Of a DNA stretch of 39,686 nt, positions 32,371-39,686 are shown piece after piece. Below the pieces are notes generated by a model. The model had not been told where the DNA came from and did no database searches. It worked only from the letters and a program-made list of their open reading frames with translations. Each line of letters begins with the position of its first letter. Positions within the stretch are counted from its first letter, which is position 1. A program made the position numbers and the translations under genes. The DNA is from Paracoccaceae bacterium (GTDB taxonomy: Bacteria > Pseudomonadota > Alphaproteobacteria > Rhodobacterales > Rhodobacteraceae): NCBI GenBank assembly GCA_947476475.1, contig CANJQT010000027.1:1-39686 (forward strand). Reading direction: 5' to 3'.

Positions 32371-32922
32371 ATGGCCGTTTCGCCCCCGGTCTGTGAGTTT
32401 GGCAGAAAGGCCCCGGATTTTGCCCTGCCGGGCACTGATGGCAAGGTTTGGTGGTTGGCCGACGTTGCAGGCCCCAAGGGTACGCTGATCCTTTTCATCT
32501 GCAATCACTGCCCTTATGTGCGGTCGGTCATCAACCGCATAGTGCGCGATGCGCGCGATCTTCAGGCTCTGGGGATCGGGGTTGCTGCGATTTCCTCGAA
32601 TGATGTGGTCAGTTATCCACAGGACGGGTTCGACCAGATGCGCGCCCTGGCAGAGGAACATCGCTTTCCCTTTCCCTATTTGTTCGATGAAAGTCAAGAT
32701 ATTGCAAAGGCTTATGGCGCGGTCTGCACGCCAGACTTCTTTGGTTACAATGCGGATCTTGCGCTGCAATATCGCGGACGGCTGGACGCATCTGGGCGGC
32801 AGGCCGCCGCCCCTGACGTTCGGCGGGACTTGTACGAAGCCATGAAGCAAGTGGCGCAAACCGGGCGCGGCCCAGATGATCAGGTGCCGTCAATGGGCTG
32901 CTCGATCAAATGGAAAGGGTGA
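32371..32922 (+). CDS. Thioredoxin-fold (AhpC/TSA-like) protein
   Basis: A 183-residue redoxin. The N-terminus GRKAPDFALPGTDGK is typical of peroxiredoxin-like proteins, and the redox motif is FICNHCPYVRSV, a CNHC form of CxxC. YLFDESQDIAKAYGAVCTPDFF carries a further cysteine beside the cis-Pro region. No signal peptide is visible, so it is cytoplasmic. I choose ATG 32371 with GAAGG 9 bases upstream; a GTG at 32365 overlaps the rpe stop. Substrate unknown; it may act in thiol or peroxide defence. Confidence 0.85.
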   Translation: MAVSPPVCEFGRKAPDFALPGTDGKVWWLADVAGPKGTLILFICNHCPYVRSVINRIVRDARDLQALGIGVAAISSNDVVSYPQDGFDQMRALAEEHRFPFPYLFDESQDIAKAYGAVCTPDFFGYNADLALQYRGRLDASGRQAAAPDVRRDLYEAMKQVAQTGRGPDDQVPSMGCSIKWKG

Positions 32923-33034
32923 TAAGACCCCTGCCCCCGGCTGTCTTTGCCATCATTGCCCAAATGCCTGTAACTTGCGTGTAAGTGTGAAATGCCAGCG
33001 TCGAGTTTCAACCGATCTATCTGTGAGGATGTCC

Positions 33035-33898
33035 ATGCAAGCGCCTGATGTAAATGGTTTCTTTGACGAAGCCACCAATACGGTGACCTTTGTTGTCCGT
33101 GATCCGTCCGGCAAGAGCTGCGCTATCATCGATTCGGTCCTTGATTTCGATTATTCCTCTGGGCGCACCGATACGCGTTCCGCCGATGCAGTCATTGCGC
33201 ATGTCCGCGCGGAGGGGCTGACGGTGGACTGGATCCTTGAAACCCATGTCCACGCCGACCATCTGTCGGCGGCACCTTACCTTCTTGAAAAGCTTGGCGG
33301 CAAAATCGGGATCGGTGAAAAGATTACCGTCGTTCAGAACACCTTTGGCAAGGTCTTCAACGAAGGCACTGAATTTCAACGCGATGGTAGCCAGTTTGAT
33401 CAGCTTTTCGTTGATGGGGATCGATTCAGGATTGGCGGGCTTGAGGGTTATGTGATGCATACGCCTGGCCATACGCCCGCCTGCCTGACCTATGTGGTGG
33501 GGGATGCTGCCTTTGTGGGTGATACGCTGTTCATGCCCGATTATGGCACGGCGCGCTGCGATTTTCCCGGCGGGTCGGCCGAACAGCTTTATCAGTCGAT
33601 CCAACGCATTCTTGCCCTACCCGACGAAACGCGGATCTTCGTCTGTCACGATTACAAGGCACCGGGGCGCGACACCTTCGCCTGGGAAACCTCGGTGGCC
33701 GAAGAAAAGGTGCGCAATGTGCATCTGGCCGGCAGGACTGCTGAGGAATTCATTGCCATGCGCCAAGCGCGCGACAAGACTTTGAGTATGCCGAAGCTGA
33801 TCATCCCTTCGTTGCAGGTCAACATGCGGGCGGGCCAGATGCCACCCGCCGATGCGGATGGAAAGACCTTTCTGAAAGTCCCTGTCAACGGGCTCTGA
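33035..33898 (+). CDS. Metallo-beta-lactamase-fold sulfur (persulfide) dioxygenase-like protein
   Basis: A 287-residue MBL-fold hydrolase close to Blh/ETHE1-type persulfide dioxygenases, which oxidise glutathione persulfide to sulfite. Visible are the HxHxDH motif in ETHVHADHLSAA, HTPGHTPACLTY with the next metal His, VGDTLFMPDYGTARCDFPGG with the bridging Asp and Blh-type substrate loop, and VCHDY for the last His. ATG 33035 follows GAGG with a 6-base gap. The neighbouring redoxin gene supports a thiol or persulfide role. The BigR repressor usually seen with Blh is not in the window. Confidence 0.85.
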   Translation: MQAPDVNGFFDEATNTVTFVVRDPSGKSCAIIDSVLDFDYSSGRTDTRSADAVIAHVRAEGLTVDWILETHVHADHLSAAPYLLEKLGGKIGIGEKITVVQNTFGKVFNEGTEFQRDGSQFDQLFVDGDRFRIGGLEGYVMHTPGHTPACLTYVVGDAAFVGDTLFMPDYGTARCDFPGGSAEQLYQSIQRILALPDETRIFVCHDYKAPGRDTFAWETSVAEEKVRNVHLAGRTAEEFIAMRQARDKTLSMPKLIIPSLQVNMRAGQMPPADADGKTFLKVPVNGL

Positions 33899-33978
33899 CG
33901 CCGTTCGATGGCGCGAAGAACAGGTGGCTGCGGGGCAATGCCGATGTGTGCCGTGACGGCCGGGCGGTCAAAGTTGGC

Positions 33979-35157
33979 TCAGACCACCGCCTTCTCCAGG
34001 AAGGGCCGACTGGCAAGGATACGCTCTGGCCCAAGCGGCGAAAGGTCGAGTGTTTGCCAGCCACCGGTCAGGATCTGTTCGGCCAAACCGCGCCCGACTG
34101 CGGGTGATTGTTGCAACCCATGCCCGGAAAATCCCGCCGCGATGAAGAAATTCGCCGTGCCCGGCCAAAGGCCCAGCACCGCATTCTGGTCAAGCCTGTT
34201 GTAGTCGTAATGCCCCACCCAGAAACGGCTGACCTTCACCGCATCGAACCCTTCGCAGCGCGCGTACAGGCGTGGCCAGATCAGATCTTCGAACTGGGCG
34301 TGATCCGGTTCCCAGTCGTCACGGGTGCAGGCGTGATCATCGTCAGGCACGGTTGCGGTGATCCATTGGCCATGTTCGGGGCGCAAGTAGATGCCGGAAT
34401 GGTCGATGATCAACGGGGCCTCGGGGTGGCGCGCGTTCGGCGCGTCGATGACAAAGACCGTGCGCTTGCGCGGCTCGACCGGCAGGCCAAGGCCCGCCAT
34501 CGCGCAAATATCGGCCGAAGCGGTGCCTGCAGCATTCAGAAAGGCCCCTGCCCCGACCAGCCCGCCTTCGGCCAGTTGGACCCCGGTGACGCGCCCGGAC
34601 TCGAGCGTCAGCCCTACCACGCGATCCTTCACATAGACAGCGCCGCGTGCCCGCGCACCATTGCGGAACCCCGACAACAGGCCCATGTTGTCAAACCAAC
34701 CCTCGTCGCGCGCCCCCAGACTGCCGGCTACCACGTCATCAAGCTGCATCCATGGGTATCGCTGCGCCAGCGCGGGGCGGTCCAGCACCTCGGTCGCGGC
34801 ACCCAGACCGCGCTGCATCGCCGCCAGTTCTTCCATAAGTGACGCACCATTTTCGGTGCCAGTCAGGAACAGATAGCCGTTTTCTTTGAGGCCCAGCGAT
34901 GGTACCCCGCCCTGAGGCCCGATCCGGTCTGCAAAATTGCGGATGAAGTCCACCCCGAAGCGGGAGATTTCGACGTTCACAGGATTTGAGAACTGCTGGC
35001 GCACCGATGCCACTGACAAGGCGGTGGCCGATTGCGCATAGGTTGGGTCAGGCTCTACCACCAGCACCCTCAGGTCAGGCTGCAGGCCCAGAAGCCACCA
35101 CGCGGTGGAGGAACCCGTTACCGCGCCGCCTGCGATCACCACGTCATAGCCTGCCAT
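33979..35157 (-). CDS. FAD-dependent oxidoreductase of the DAO/sarcosine oxidase class
   Basis: A 392-residue flavoprotein of the D-amino-acid oxidase superfamily. The dinucleotide-binding start is YDVVIAGGAVTGSSTAWWLL (with GGAVTG in place of the common GGGIxG), followed by VEPD at the second strand end. The C-terminal FAD signature is FFIAAGFSGHGLQQSPAVG. AGGAGG is 6 bases upstream of ATG 35157. Candidate substrates are sarcosine, glycine betaine derivatives or other secondary amines; the sequence does not decide. It is divergent from the LuxR-type gene, which may regulate it. Confidence 0.85.
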   Translation of the reverse strand: MAGYDVVIAGGAVTGSSTAWWLLGLQPDLRVLVVEPDPTYAQSATALSVASVRQQFSNPVNVEISRFGVDFIRNFADRIGPQGGVPSLGLKENGYLFLTGTENGASLMEELAAMQRGLGAATEVLDRPALAQRYPWMQLDDVVAGSLGARDEGWFDNMGLLSGFRNGARARGAVYVKDRVVGLTLESGRVTGVQLAEGGLVGAGAFLNAAGTASADICAMAGLGLPVEPRKRTVFVIDAPNARHPEAPLIIDHSGIYLRPEHGQWITATVPDDDHACTRDDWEPDHAQFEDLIWPRLYARCEGFDAVKVSRFWVGHYDYNRLDQNAVLGLWPGTANFFIAAGFSGHGLQQSPAVGRGLAEQILTGGWQTLDLSPLGPERILASRPFLEKAVV

Positions 35158-35350
35158 CAAACGCCTCCTGATTCCGTCGTCGTCTTGCTATCATGTTGCG
35201 ATGCCGGGTGAAGATGCCCCCCTCGACAATTGCGGCAATATCCACCAAAGTTCAACCTGGGGGATGAATGGCAATTATGAATGTGGCCGGATTGTATTTT
35301 GGACCACATATTTGTTTTGGGTTTGAATGTAGTCATCCGGGGAGCAGGTC

Positions 35351-36142
35351 ATGACTGACCTTGACGGGTTGAATTCAATTGACGGTATTCAGTTTCTGGA
35401 TCAGGTCCTGCGGTCAACGACAATTGAGGAAATCTGGTCACTGCATACGAAGCGCATGGCGCAATTCGGGTTTGATCGGCTGCTCTATGCTTTTTCCCGG
35501 TTCAGGGCTCCGAATTCCTTCGGAAACCCTGAGGATGCCCTGGTACTGTCAAACCACGATCCTGAATATTTGCGTGAATATGCCAAGGACGGGCTTTTCA
35601 AGGCGGGGCCGATGATGCGGTGGGCCGCCGACAATGTCGGTGCCCAATCCTGGAGGCTCATGCAGGAGTGGCAGCGCAGCGACAGCTTGACGGTCGAGGA
35701 ACGCAAGGTTGCCGACTTGAACCGGCGCTTTGACGTCGTGGCAGGCTATTCCATCGGGTTTCGCGAGGTGTCAGTGCGTGCCAAGGGCGGAATCGGGCTT
35801 TGTGCGCGCAAGGGCATGAGCCAGAATGAAGTGGAACAGATATGGGCCGAGCACGGCCGCGAGATAGCAGTGCTGAACAATGTAATTCACCTGCGCATAT
35901 CCGCCCTGCCCTATGTAACGAGGCGGGCGTTGACGGCGCGCCAGCGTGAAACCCTGGAGTGGGTCGGCGAAGGCAAGACCACGCAGGATATTGCGACAAT
36001 CATGGGGTTAACGGCTGCAACGGTTGAGAAGCATCTGCGTTTGGCGCGCGAAACGCTGGATGTGGAGACAACCGCCCAGGCGGTGCTGATGGCTTCTCTT
36101 CGCAACCAGATCTTCGTCATTCCGGAGCTTAGATTGTCTTGA
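35351..36142 (+). CDS. LuxR-family regulator with autoinducer-binding-type domain
   Basis: A 263-residue two-domain regulator. Residues about 20-180 look like an autoinducer-binding domain (FDRLLYAFSRF, EYLREYAKDGLF, WAADNVGAQSW). The usual DP segment after the Tyr-Asp pair is KAGPM here, so the ligand pocket may be altered. The C-terminal GerE helix-turn-helix is LTARQRETLEWVGEGKTTQDIATIMGLTAATVEKHLRLARETL, split across residues 196-240. GGGGAGCAGGTC precedes the ATG. There is no luxI in the window, so it is probably a LuxR solo that senses something else or a foreign signal. Confidence 0.85.
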   Translation: MTDLDGLNSIDGIQFLDQVLRSTTIEEIWSLHTKRMAQFGFDRLLYAFSRFRAPNSFGNPEDALVLSNHDPEYLREYAKDGLFKAGPMMRWAADNVGAQSWRLMQEWQRSDSLTVEERKVADLNRRFDVVAGYSIGFREVSVRAKGGIGLCARKGMSQNEVEQIWAEHGREIAVLNNVIHLRISALPYVTRRALTARQRETLEWVGEGKTTQDIATIMGLTAATVEKHLRLARETLDVETTAQAVLMASLRNQIFVIPELRLS

Positions 36143-36308
36143 GCATCAGCCGCTTGTGCACAAGGTAAGGAATTCCTGACTATGATGACGTAACGTTATC
36201 GGGCCATTATGCAACTGTTCCGAGAGTGGTGGCGAAAGCCAGGGACATGCGACGCCGATGGTCTTGTATTTTCAAGGCGATAGGGGGAGCGCCGGGAAAC
36301 CGGACACT

Positions 36309-36345
36309 GCCCTGCTGCGGTCATTTTCACCGTAGCAGGGCTTTT
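36309..36345 (+). terminator. Rho-independent terminator on plus strand
   Basis: A 13-bp stem (GCCCTGCTGCGGT / ACCGTAGCAGGGC, one G·U pair) with a 7-base loop is followed by TTTT. It is 166 bases beyond the LuxR-type stop, so it ends either a long 3' untranslated region or a separate small RNA. Confidence 0.8.
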
Positions 36346-36394
36346 GAAAGCAGCGCCCGGTCCTCATCCCCAACAGGTGTGGCGCGCTTTTAAG

Positions 36395-36431
36395 GCGGTG
36401 CGGCTCGTCACGGGCCGTGCCGCTTTCTTTT
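36395..36431 (+). terminator. Second plus-strand terminator-like hairpin
   Basis: GCGGTGCGGC and GCCGTGCCGC pair over 10 bp with two G·U pairs and a 9-base loop, followed by TTTCTTTT. It lies 50 bases after the first terminator, with no gene between them. Confidence 0.6.
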
Positions 36432-36484
36432 ATACAGATCAATTGGGCAAGAGGTGGCCGGCAGGTTGGCCCAGCCACCCCATG

Positions 36485-36512
36485 AAAAAAGGCACCGGAT
36501 TGCGCCGGTGCC
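36485..36512 (-). terminator. tsf terminator
   Basis: On the minus strand the 8-bp stem GGCACCGG / CCGGTGCC with a 6-base loop is followed by six U residues. It is 26 bases after the tsf stop and ends the rpsB-tsf unit. Confidence 0.88.
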
Positions 36513-36538
36513 TTCCAGTTCAGAGGAGCGTGGAAGGA

Positions 36539-37438
36539 TTAGGCGCCTTGCAGGGTCTTGGCGACCTCGGCGGCGAAATCCTCTTCCTTCTTCTCGATCC
36601 CTTCGCCAACTGCGACGCGGGCAAAACTGACAATCTCGACGCCAGCATCCTTGGCCGCCTGTTCGACGGTGATGTCAGGGTTCATGACGAACTTCTGACC
36701 CAGCAGCGTCACCTCTTCCAGGAACTTCTTCATCCGGCCCGGAATGATGTTGTTCTGGATGACAGCGTCGGGTTTCGGTTTTGGAGAGCTTGCGTTTTCT
36801 TCAAGCGCCTTTTGGGTCTGCACGACGCGCTCACGCTCCACAATCGCGGGGTCAAGCGAGGCTTCCGACAGCGCCATAGGCGACGATGCGGCGATGTGCA
36901 TGGCCAGCTGCTTGCCGATGCCATTGTCGGCGCCCTTGAGGGCCACGAGCACGCCAATGCGGCCCATGCCGTCAGCGGCGGCGTTGTGGACGTAGGAAAC
37001 CACGACATCGCCTTCGACCTTGACCATGCGGCGCAGGGTCATGTTTTCGCCGATTTTTGCGATAGCATCGGTCAGCACTTCCGAAACCGGCTTGCCGGCG
37101 ATCGGGGCGGCATTCAGCGCATCAATATCGGACACGCCAAGGGCTGCCACCGCAAAGCTGCGCACCATACCCTGGAATTCCTGGTTCTTAGCCACGAAGT
37201 CGGTTTCAGAGTTCACTTCAACCGCAACGCCCGTGCCGCCACTTACGGCCACGGCAACCAGCCCCTCGGCGGCGACGCGGTCGGCTTTCTTGGCCGCTTT
37301 CGCCAGACCCTTGGTGCGCAACCAGTCAACTGCGGCTTCCATGTCGCCGTTGTTTTCGGTCAGTGCTTTCTTCGCATCCATCATCCCTGCGCCGGTCGAT
37401 TCGCGCAGTTCCTTGACCATCTGTGCGGTGATCGTCAT
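36539..37438 (-). CDS. tsf: Translation elongation factor Ts
   Basis: Nucleotide exchange factor for EF-Tu, 299 residues, standard length. The N-terminal UBA-like domain has [19 protein letters not shown] and [21 protein letters not shown], followed by [10 protein letters not shown], the conserved EF-Tu-contacting motif with Asp-Phe. The C-terminal dimerisation part contains [16 protein letters not shown] and [12 protein letters not shown]. It lies 99 bases downstream of rpsB in the conserved rpsB-tsf order. The gap holds two G/C hairpins that could tune its expression. Confidence 0.98.
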   Translation of the reverse strand: MTITAQMVKELRESTGAGMMDAKKALTENNGDMEAAVDWLRTKGLAKAAKKADRVAAEGLVAVAVSGGTGVAVEVNSETDFVAKNQEFQGMVRSFAVAALGVSDIDALNAAPIAGKPVSEVLTDAIAKIGENMTLRRMVKVEGDVVVSYVHNAAADGMGRIGVLVALKGADNGIGKQLAMHIAASSPMALSEASLDPAIVERERVVQTQKALEENASSPKPKPDAVIQNNIIPGRMKKFLEEVTLLGQKFVMNPDITVEQAAKDAGVEIVSFARVAVGEGIEKKEEDFAAEVAKTLQGA

Positions 37439-37470
37439 GCCCGCTCTCCTTATGTCTCATGAATGGGTCA

Positions 37471-37524
37471 GGCGGGGGATACCCCCGCCCGATGAAAATC
37501 TGGTGACGGGGGCTTGGGGCCCCC
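37471..37524 (-). repeat. Two G/C hairpins between rpsB and tsf
   Basis: GGCGGGGG-ATA-CCCCCGCC (37471-37489) and GGGGGC-TTGGG-GCCCCC (37508-37524) are tandem inverted repeats in the rpsB-tsf spacer. Neither has a U tract on the minus strand, so they are more likely processing or stability elements than full terminators. Confidence 0.55.
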
Positions 37525-37537
37525 AGTCTGGTCAGGA

Positions 37538-38302
37538 TCAGGCGCTGGCTTCTTCGCCCATGATTTCCGCCGGAGCCTCGGTCAGCGCGCCAAGATCAAC
37601 GCCTGCCGCACCCATCTGGGCGGTCATGCCGTCCAGCGCCGCGCGGCTGACGAGATCGCAGTAAAGCGCAATGGCGCGTGCCGCGTCATCGTTACCGGGG
37701 ATCACATAATCCACGCCCTTGGGCGAGCAGTTGGTGTCGACGATAGCCACAACCGGAATACCCAGCTTGTTGGCTTCGAGGATCGCAAGGCTTTCCTTGT
37801 TTACGTCAATGACGAACAGCAGGTCCGGCACGCTGCCCATTTCGCGGATGCCGCCCAGCGAGGCCTGGAGTTTGGCCTGCTCGCGTTCAATGCCAAGACG
37901 TTCTTTCTTGGTCAGGCCTTCGGCGCCGTGTGCCATAACTTCATCGATCTGCTTGAGGCGCGCGATCGACTGGGAAACGGTTTTCCAGTTGGTCAGCGTG
38001 CCGCCAAGCCAGCGGTGATTCATGTAATACTGCGCGCACTTTTCGGCGGCTTCTGCGATGGCTTTGGAAGCCTGACGCTTGGTGCCGACGAACAGGATGC
38101 GGCCGTTCTTGGCCACGGTTTCGCGGATGACGTTCAGCGCCGCGTCCAGCAACGGGACGGTCTGGGTCAGGTCGATGATGTGGATGCCATTGCGGTCACC
38201 GTAGATGTACTCGCCCATCTTCGGGTTCCAGCGCTGGGTCTGGTGGCCGTAGTGAACGCCAGCTTCAAGAAGCTGACGCATGGAAAAATCAGGAAGCGCC
38301 AT
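37538..38302 (-). CDS. rpsB: 30S ribosomal protein S2
   Basis: Ribosomal protein of the 30S subunit, 254 residues. It begins [29 protein letters not shown], split here at residue 20, with the typical GVHYGHQ and RWNPKM motifs. Further markers are [29 protein letters not shown] and PDLLFVIDV, followed by [14 protein letters not shown]. The C-terminal tail is acidic. A promoter and a leader of about 110 bases precede it. S2 is known to repress its own operon in E. coli; similar control here is possible. Confidence 0.98.
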   Translation of the reverse strand: MALPDFSMRQLLEAGVHYGHQTQRWNPKMGEYIYGDRNGIHIIDLTQTVPLLDAALNVIRETVAKNGRILFVGTKRQASKAIAEAAEKCAQYYMNHRWLGGTLTNWKTVSQSIARLKQIDEVMAHGAEGLTKKERLGIEREQAKLQASLGGIREMGSVPDLLFVIDVNKESLAILEANKLGIPVVAIVDTNCSPKGVDYVIPGNDDAARAIALYCDLVSRAALDGMTAQMGAAGVDLGALTEAPAEIMGEEASA

Positions 38303-38419
38303 GCCTATTTCCTTTCCGGTTTGCGCCTGAGCGAAGTGATCTTACCCCCGAAGGGGCAACCGGTGGACTGACAGGGATTTCTCCCCCGCAAGCCCGCACT
38401 TCGCCTGTGAAGTGCCGTG

Positions 38420-38448
38420 CCTATAGGGGGTTTTGGTCCAGGGTGCAA
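38420..38448 (-). promoter_or_regulatory. rpsB promoter
   Basis: On the minus strand TTGCAC (-35, at 38448-38443) and TATAGG (-10, at 38425-38420) are separated by exactly 17 bases, close to the housekeeping sigma consensus. Transcription would start near 38413, leaving a leader of about 110 bases before the rpsB ATG. Confidence 0.75.
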
Positions 38449-38467
38449 GCCCCGCTGTTTGGTGGGA

Positions 38468-39388
38468 TCAGGCGCTGCGTGCGATGGCGGTTATATGGCG
38501 ATGATCGGTTCCGCAACATCCGCCCACCACGCGCAAGTTGGGAAGCCGCTGGGCGAGTTCCTGATAAAGCGGGCCAAATTCGCCTGGATCACCAGCGTCA
38601 AGTTCAGTGGACTCGTCCAGTTCCGCATGGCTTTGGCGCGAGGCATTTGCGCGGACCAGTCCTATCCGTTTTGTCCAAGCCCCCTCCAATCGGTCAATAA
38701 AATGCGTGGGATGGGCGCAGTTGATGCCAAAATACAGGGGGGCACCGCCGGTCGCCTCGTCAACTGCGGTGATCGCCTCGCCCAGCGTCGTTCCGACTGG
38801 CAGGCGCCCATCGGTTTCGACGGTGAAGGAAATGACCACCGGCACCCCTGCCGCCTGGGCCGCCCGCACCACGCCCACAGCTTCACCGACATGCGTCATG
38901 GTCAGGGCGGTGGCCAGATCGACGCCCGCCTCGGCCAGCGCGTCCATCTGCGGGCGGTGAAGTGCCTCGGCTTCGGCTGGGGTAAGGCACTGCTCGGGCG
39001 CGTAGCCGTCGCCGGCAGGGCCAATGGTGCCATTGATCAGAACCGTCGCGGTTCCGGGGTTCGCGGCCCGGATCGCGCGCGCAAGATCGACGGCGCGCAG
39101 ATTGATATCGCGGACTGCTTCGGCGGCCAGTTCATGCCGGGGAACCCATCCCGCATTGGCCCGCCAGGTCACCGTATCAAGCAAGAACCCCCGCCCTTCG
39201 GCGGCCGCCAGATCCAGATAGGTGCTGAAATAGGCCTGAAGTGCCGCGCGGCCTTTCTGGTCGTCCAGCAGGACAAAGGACGAGAAGAAAGGCAGATCGA
39301 AGCCGTGACTGAAGATCAGATCGGTTTCGATCCCGCCGTCATTCAGGTATGGCCGTCTTGTGGCCATCAAAGCGTCTAGCAAAGACAT
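38468..39388 (-). CDS. Homocysteine S-methyltransferase-family protein
   Basis: Zinc-dependent methyltransferase of the MetH N-terminal / BHMT / MmuM family, 306 residues. It opens RRPYLNDGGIETDLIF, has LLDTVTWRAN, and carries the zinc-site cysteines in FGINCAHP and VGGCCGTDHRH. ATG 39388 is preferred because GGAGG lies 8 bases upstream; the open frame extends six codons further. The methyl donor (S-methylmethionine, betaine or another) cannot be read from sequence. No other methionine genes adjoin it. Confidence 0.88.
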   Translation of the reverse strand: MSLLDALMATRRPYLNDGGIETDLIFSHGFDLPFFSSFVLLDDQKGRAALQAYFSTYLDLAAAEGRGFLLDTVTWRANAGWVPRHELAAEAVRDINLRAVDLARAIRAANPGTATVLINGTIGPAGDGYAPEQCLTPAEAEALHRPQMDALAEAGVDLATALTMTHVGEAVGVVRAAQAAGVPVVISFTVETDGRLPVGTTLGEAITAVDEATGGAPLYFGINCAHPTHFIDRLEGAWTKRIGLVRANASRQSHAELDESTELDAGDPGEFGPLYQELAQRLPNLRVVGGCCGTDHRHITAIARSA

Positions 39389-39686
39389 CCGCACCACCTC
39401 CATCAACTGGAATTATTCATCATAACGCAATTGGCCCCCTGCACATAGCGAAACAGCCAGCGCATGGCGAAAGCCGGTCCGGTGATCGCCGTGCCCATCC
39501 GCCAGCCAATAAGTTTCACCCTGTGCTGCGGGCGTAGACAGCGCGGCGGTGGCGGGCATTGGGCCTTGCAGGTCTTCTCGCCCTTCAATCTGGCACAAGT
39601 ATCCCCGCTGGAGGCAAGAGTTTGTCGGCTTGCGGAGGGGTGCAAGGCAGGGCATTTAGCAAGGATGAAAGCGCTACCGGATATTC
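39389..39686. other. 298-bp end region without a supported gene
   Basis: Two overlapping minus-strand frames of 80 codons exist (39403-39645 and 39413-39655). Neither has a good ribosome binding site or a recognisable domain. The last 31-38 codons of the first show GC-rich third positions and may be a small or decayed gene. Confidence 0.3.

Larger units (their letters stand above)
36143..36538. other. 396-bp gene-poor region with palindromes and hairpins
   Basis: No convincing protein gene. Just after the LuxR-type stop are three perfect palindromes, CTTGTGCACAAG (36153-36164), AGGAATTCCT (36168-36177) and TAACGTTA (36191-36198). A 24-codon frame at 36209-36283 lacks a ribosome binding site. 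Two plus-strand terminator-like hairpins at 36309 and 36395 and the tsf terminator at 36491 follow. The spacing would suit one or two small RNAs; see the findings. Confidence 0.5.

Noticed and set aside
35351-36142. Quorum-sensing luxI/luxR pair
   Set aside because: No LuxI-type synthase is encoded within the window, so only a LuxR solo is supported.
36209-36283. 24-codon frame MQLFREWWRK...
   Set aside because: There is no ribosome binding site and the length is within chance expectation; the hairpin context suggests RNA rather than protein.
1-39686. CRISPR array, insertion sequence, prophage or tRNA
   Set aside because: I saw no regularly spaced repeats, transposase or integrase motifs, or cloverleaf sequences on either strand.

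Overview
The window reads as chromosome of a Rhodobacteraceae-type alphaproteobacterium. The DNA is GC-rich with GC-rich third codon positions. The gene families match that group: a soluble-PhoR/Pst operon, a PstA with a large extra N-terminal domain, RutR-like TetR regulators and a Blh-type sulfur dioxygenase. The G/C-rich hairpin repeats ending in GGATATTT are, to my recollection, common between Rhodobacterales genes. I see no tRNA, rRNA, insertion sequence, prophage or CRISPR array. The content is metabolic and looks vertically inherited.

Region 1 (1-10.5 kb) is a reductive pyrimidine catabolism locus. It has two RutR-like TetR repressors, a beta-alanine:pyruvate aminotransferase, a cupin and a hexapeptide acyltransferase. 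These are followed by an operon for an N-carbamoyl-beta-alanine amidohydrolase-type enzyme, dihydropyrimidinase and a complete ABC importer (ATPase, two permeases, binding protein). RutR-type operator palindromes lie in both divergent promoters. The first enzyme, dihydropyrimidine dehydrogenase, is not in the window.

Region 2 (10.5-21.4 kb) holds a small lipoprotein, a cystathionine gamma-synthase-family PLP enzyme and a receiver-like orphan protein. Next comes the phosphate operon phoR-pstSCAB-phoU-phoB, with Pho boxes before pstS, and then phosphoglucomutase.

Region 3 (21.4-31.5 kb) is a divergent amino-sugar locus. Leftward run MurQ etherase, a CUT1 sugar ABC importer and a Gfo/Idh/MocA oxidoreductase. 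Rightward run a BadF-type sugar kinase, a GntR regulator, a SIS-type glucosamine-6-P deaminase and NagA. Together they form a PTS-free route from imported MurNAc/GlcNAc-type sugars to fructose-6-P. Two near-identical inverted 24-bp operator-like boxes flank the shared promoter region.

Region 4 (31.5-39.7 kb) contains rpe, a thioredoxin-fold protein, a persulfide-dioxygenase-like hydrolase, a FAD oxidase and a LuxR-type regulator. A 396-bp gene-poor stretch with several hairpins follows, then tsf and rpsB with their promoter, and a homocysteine S-methyltransferase-family gene.
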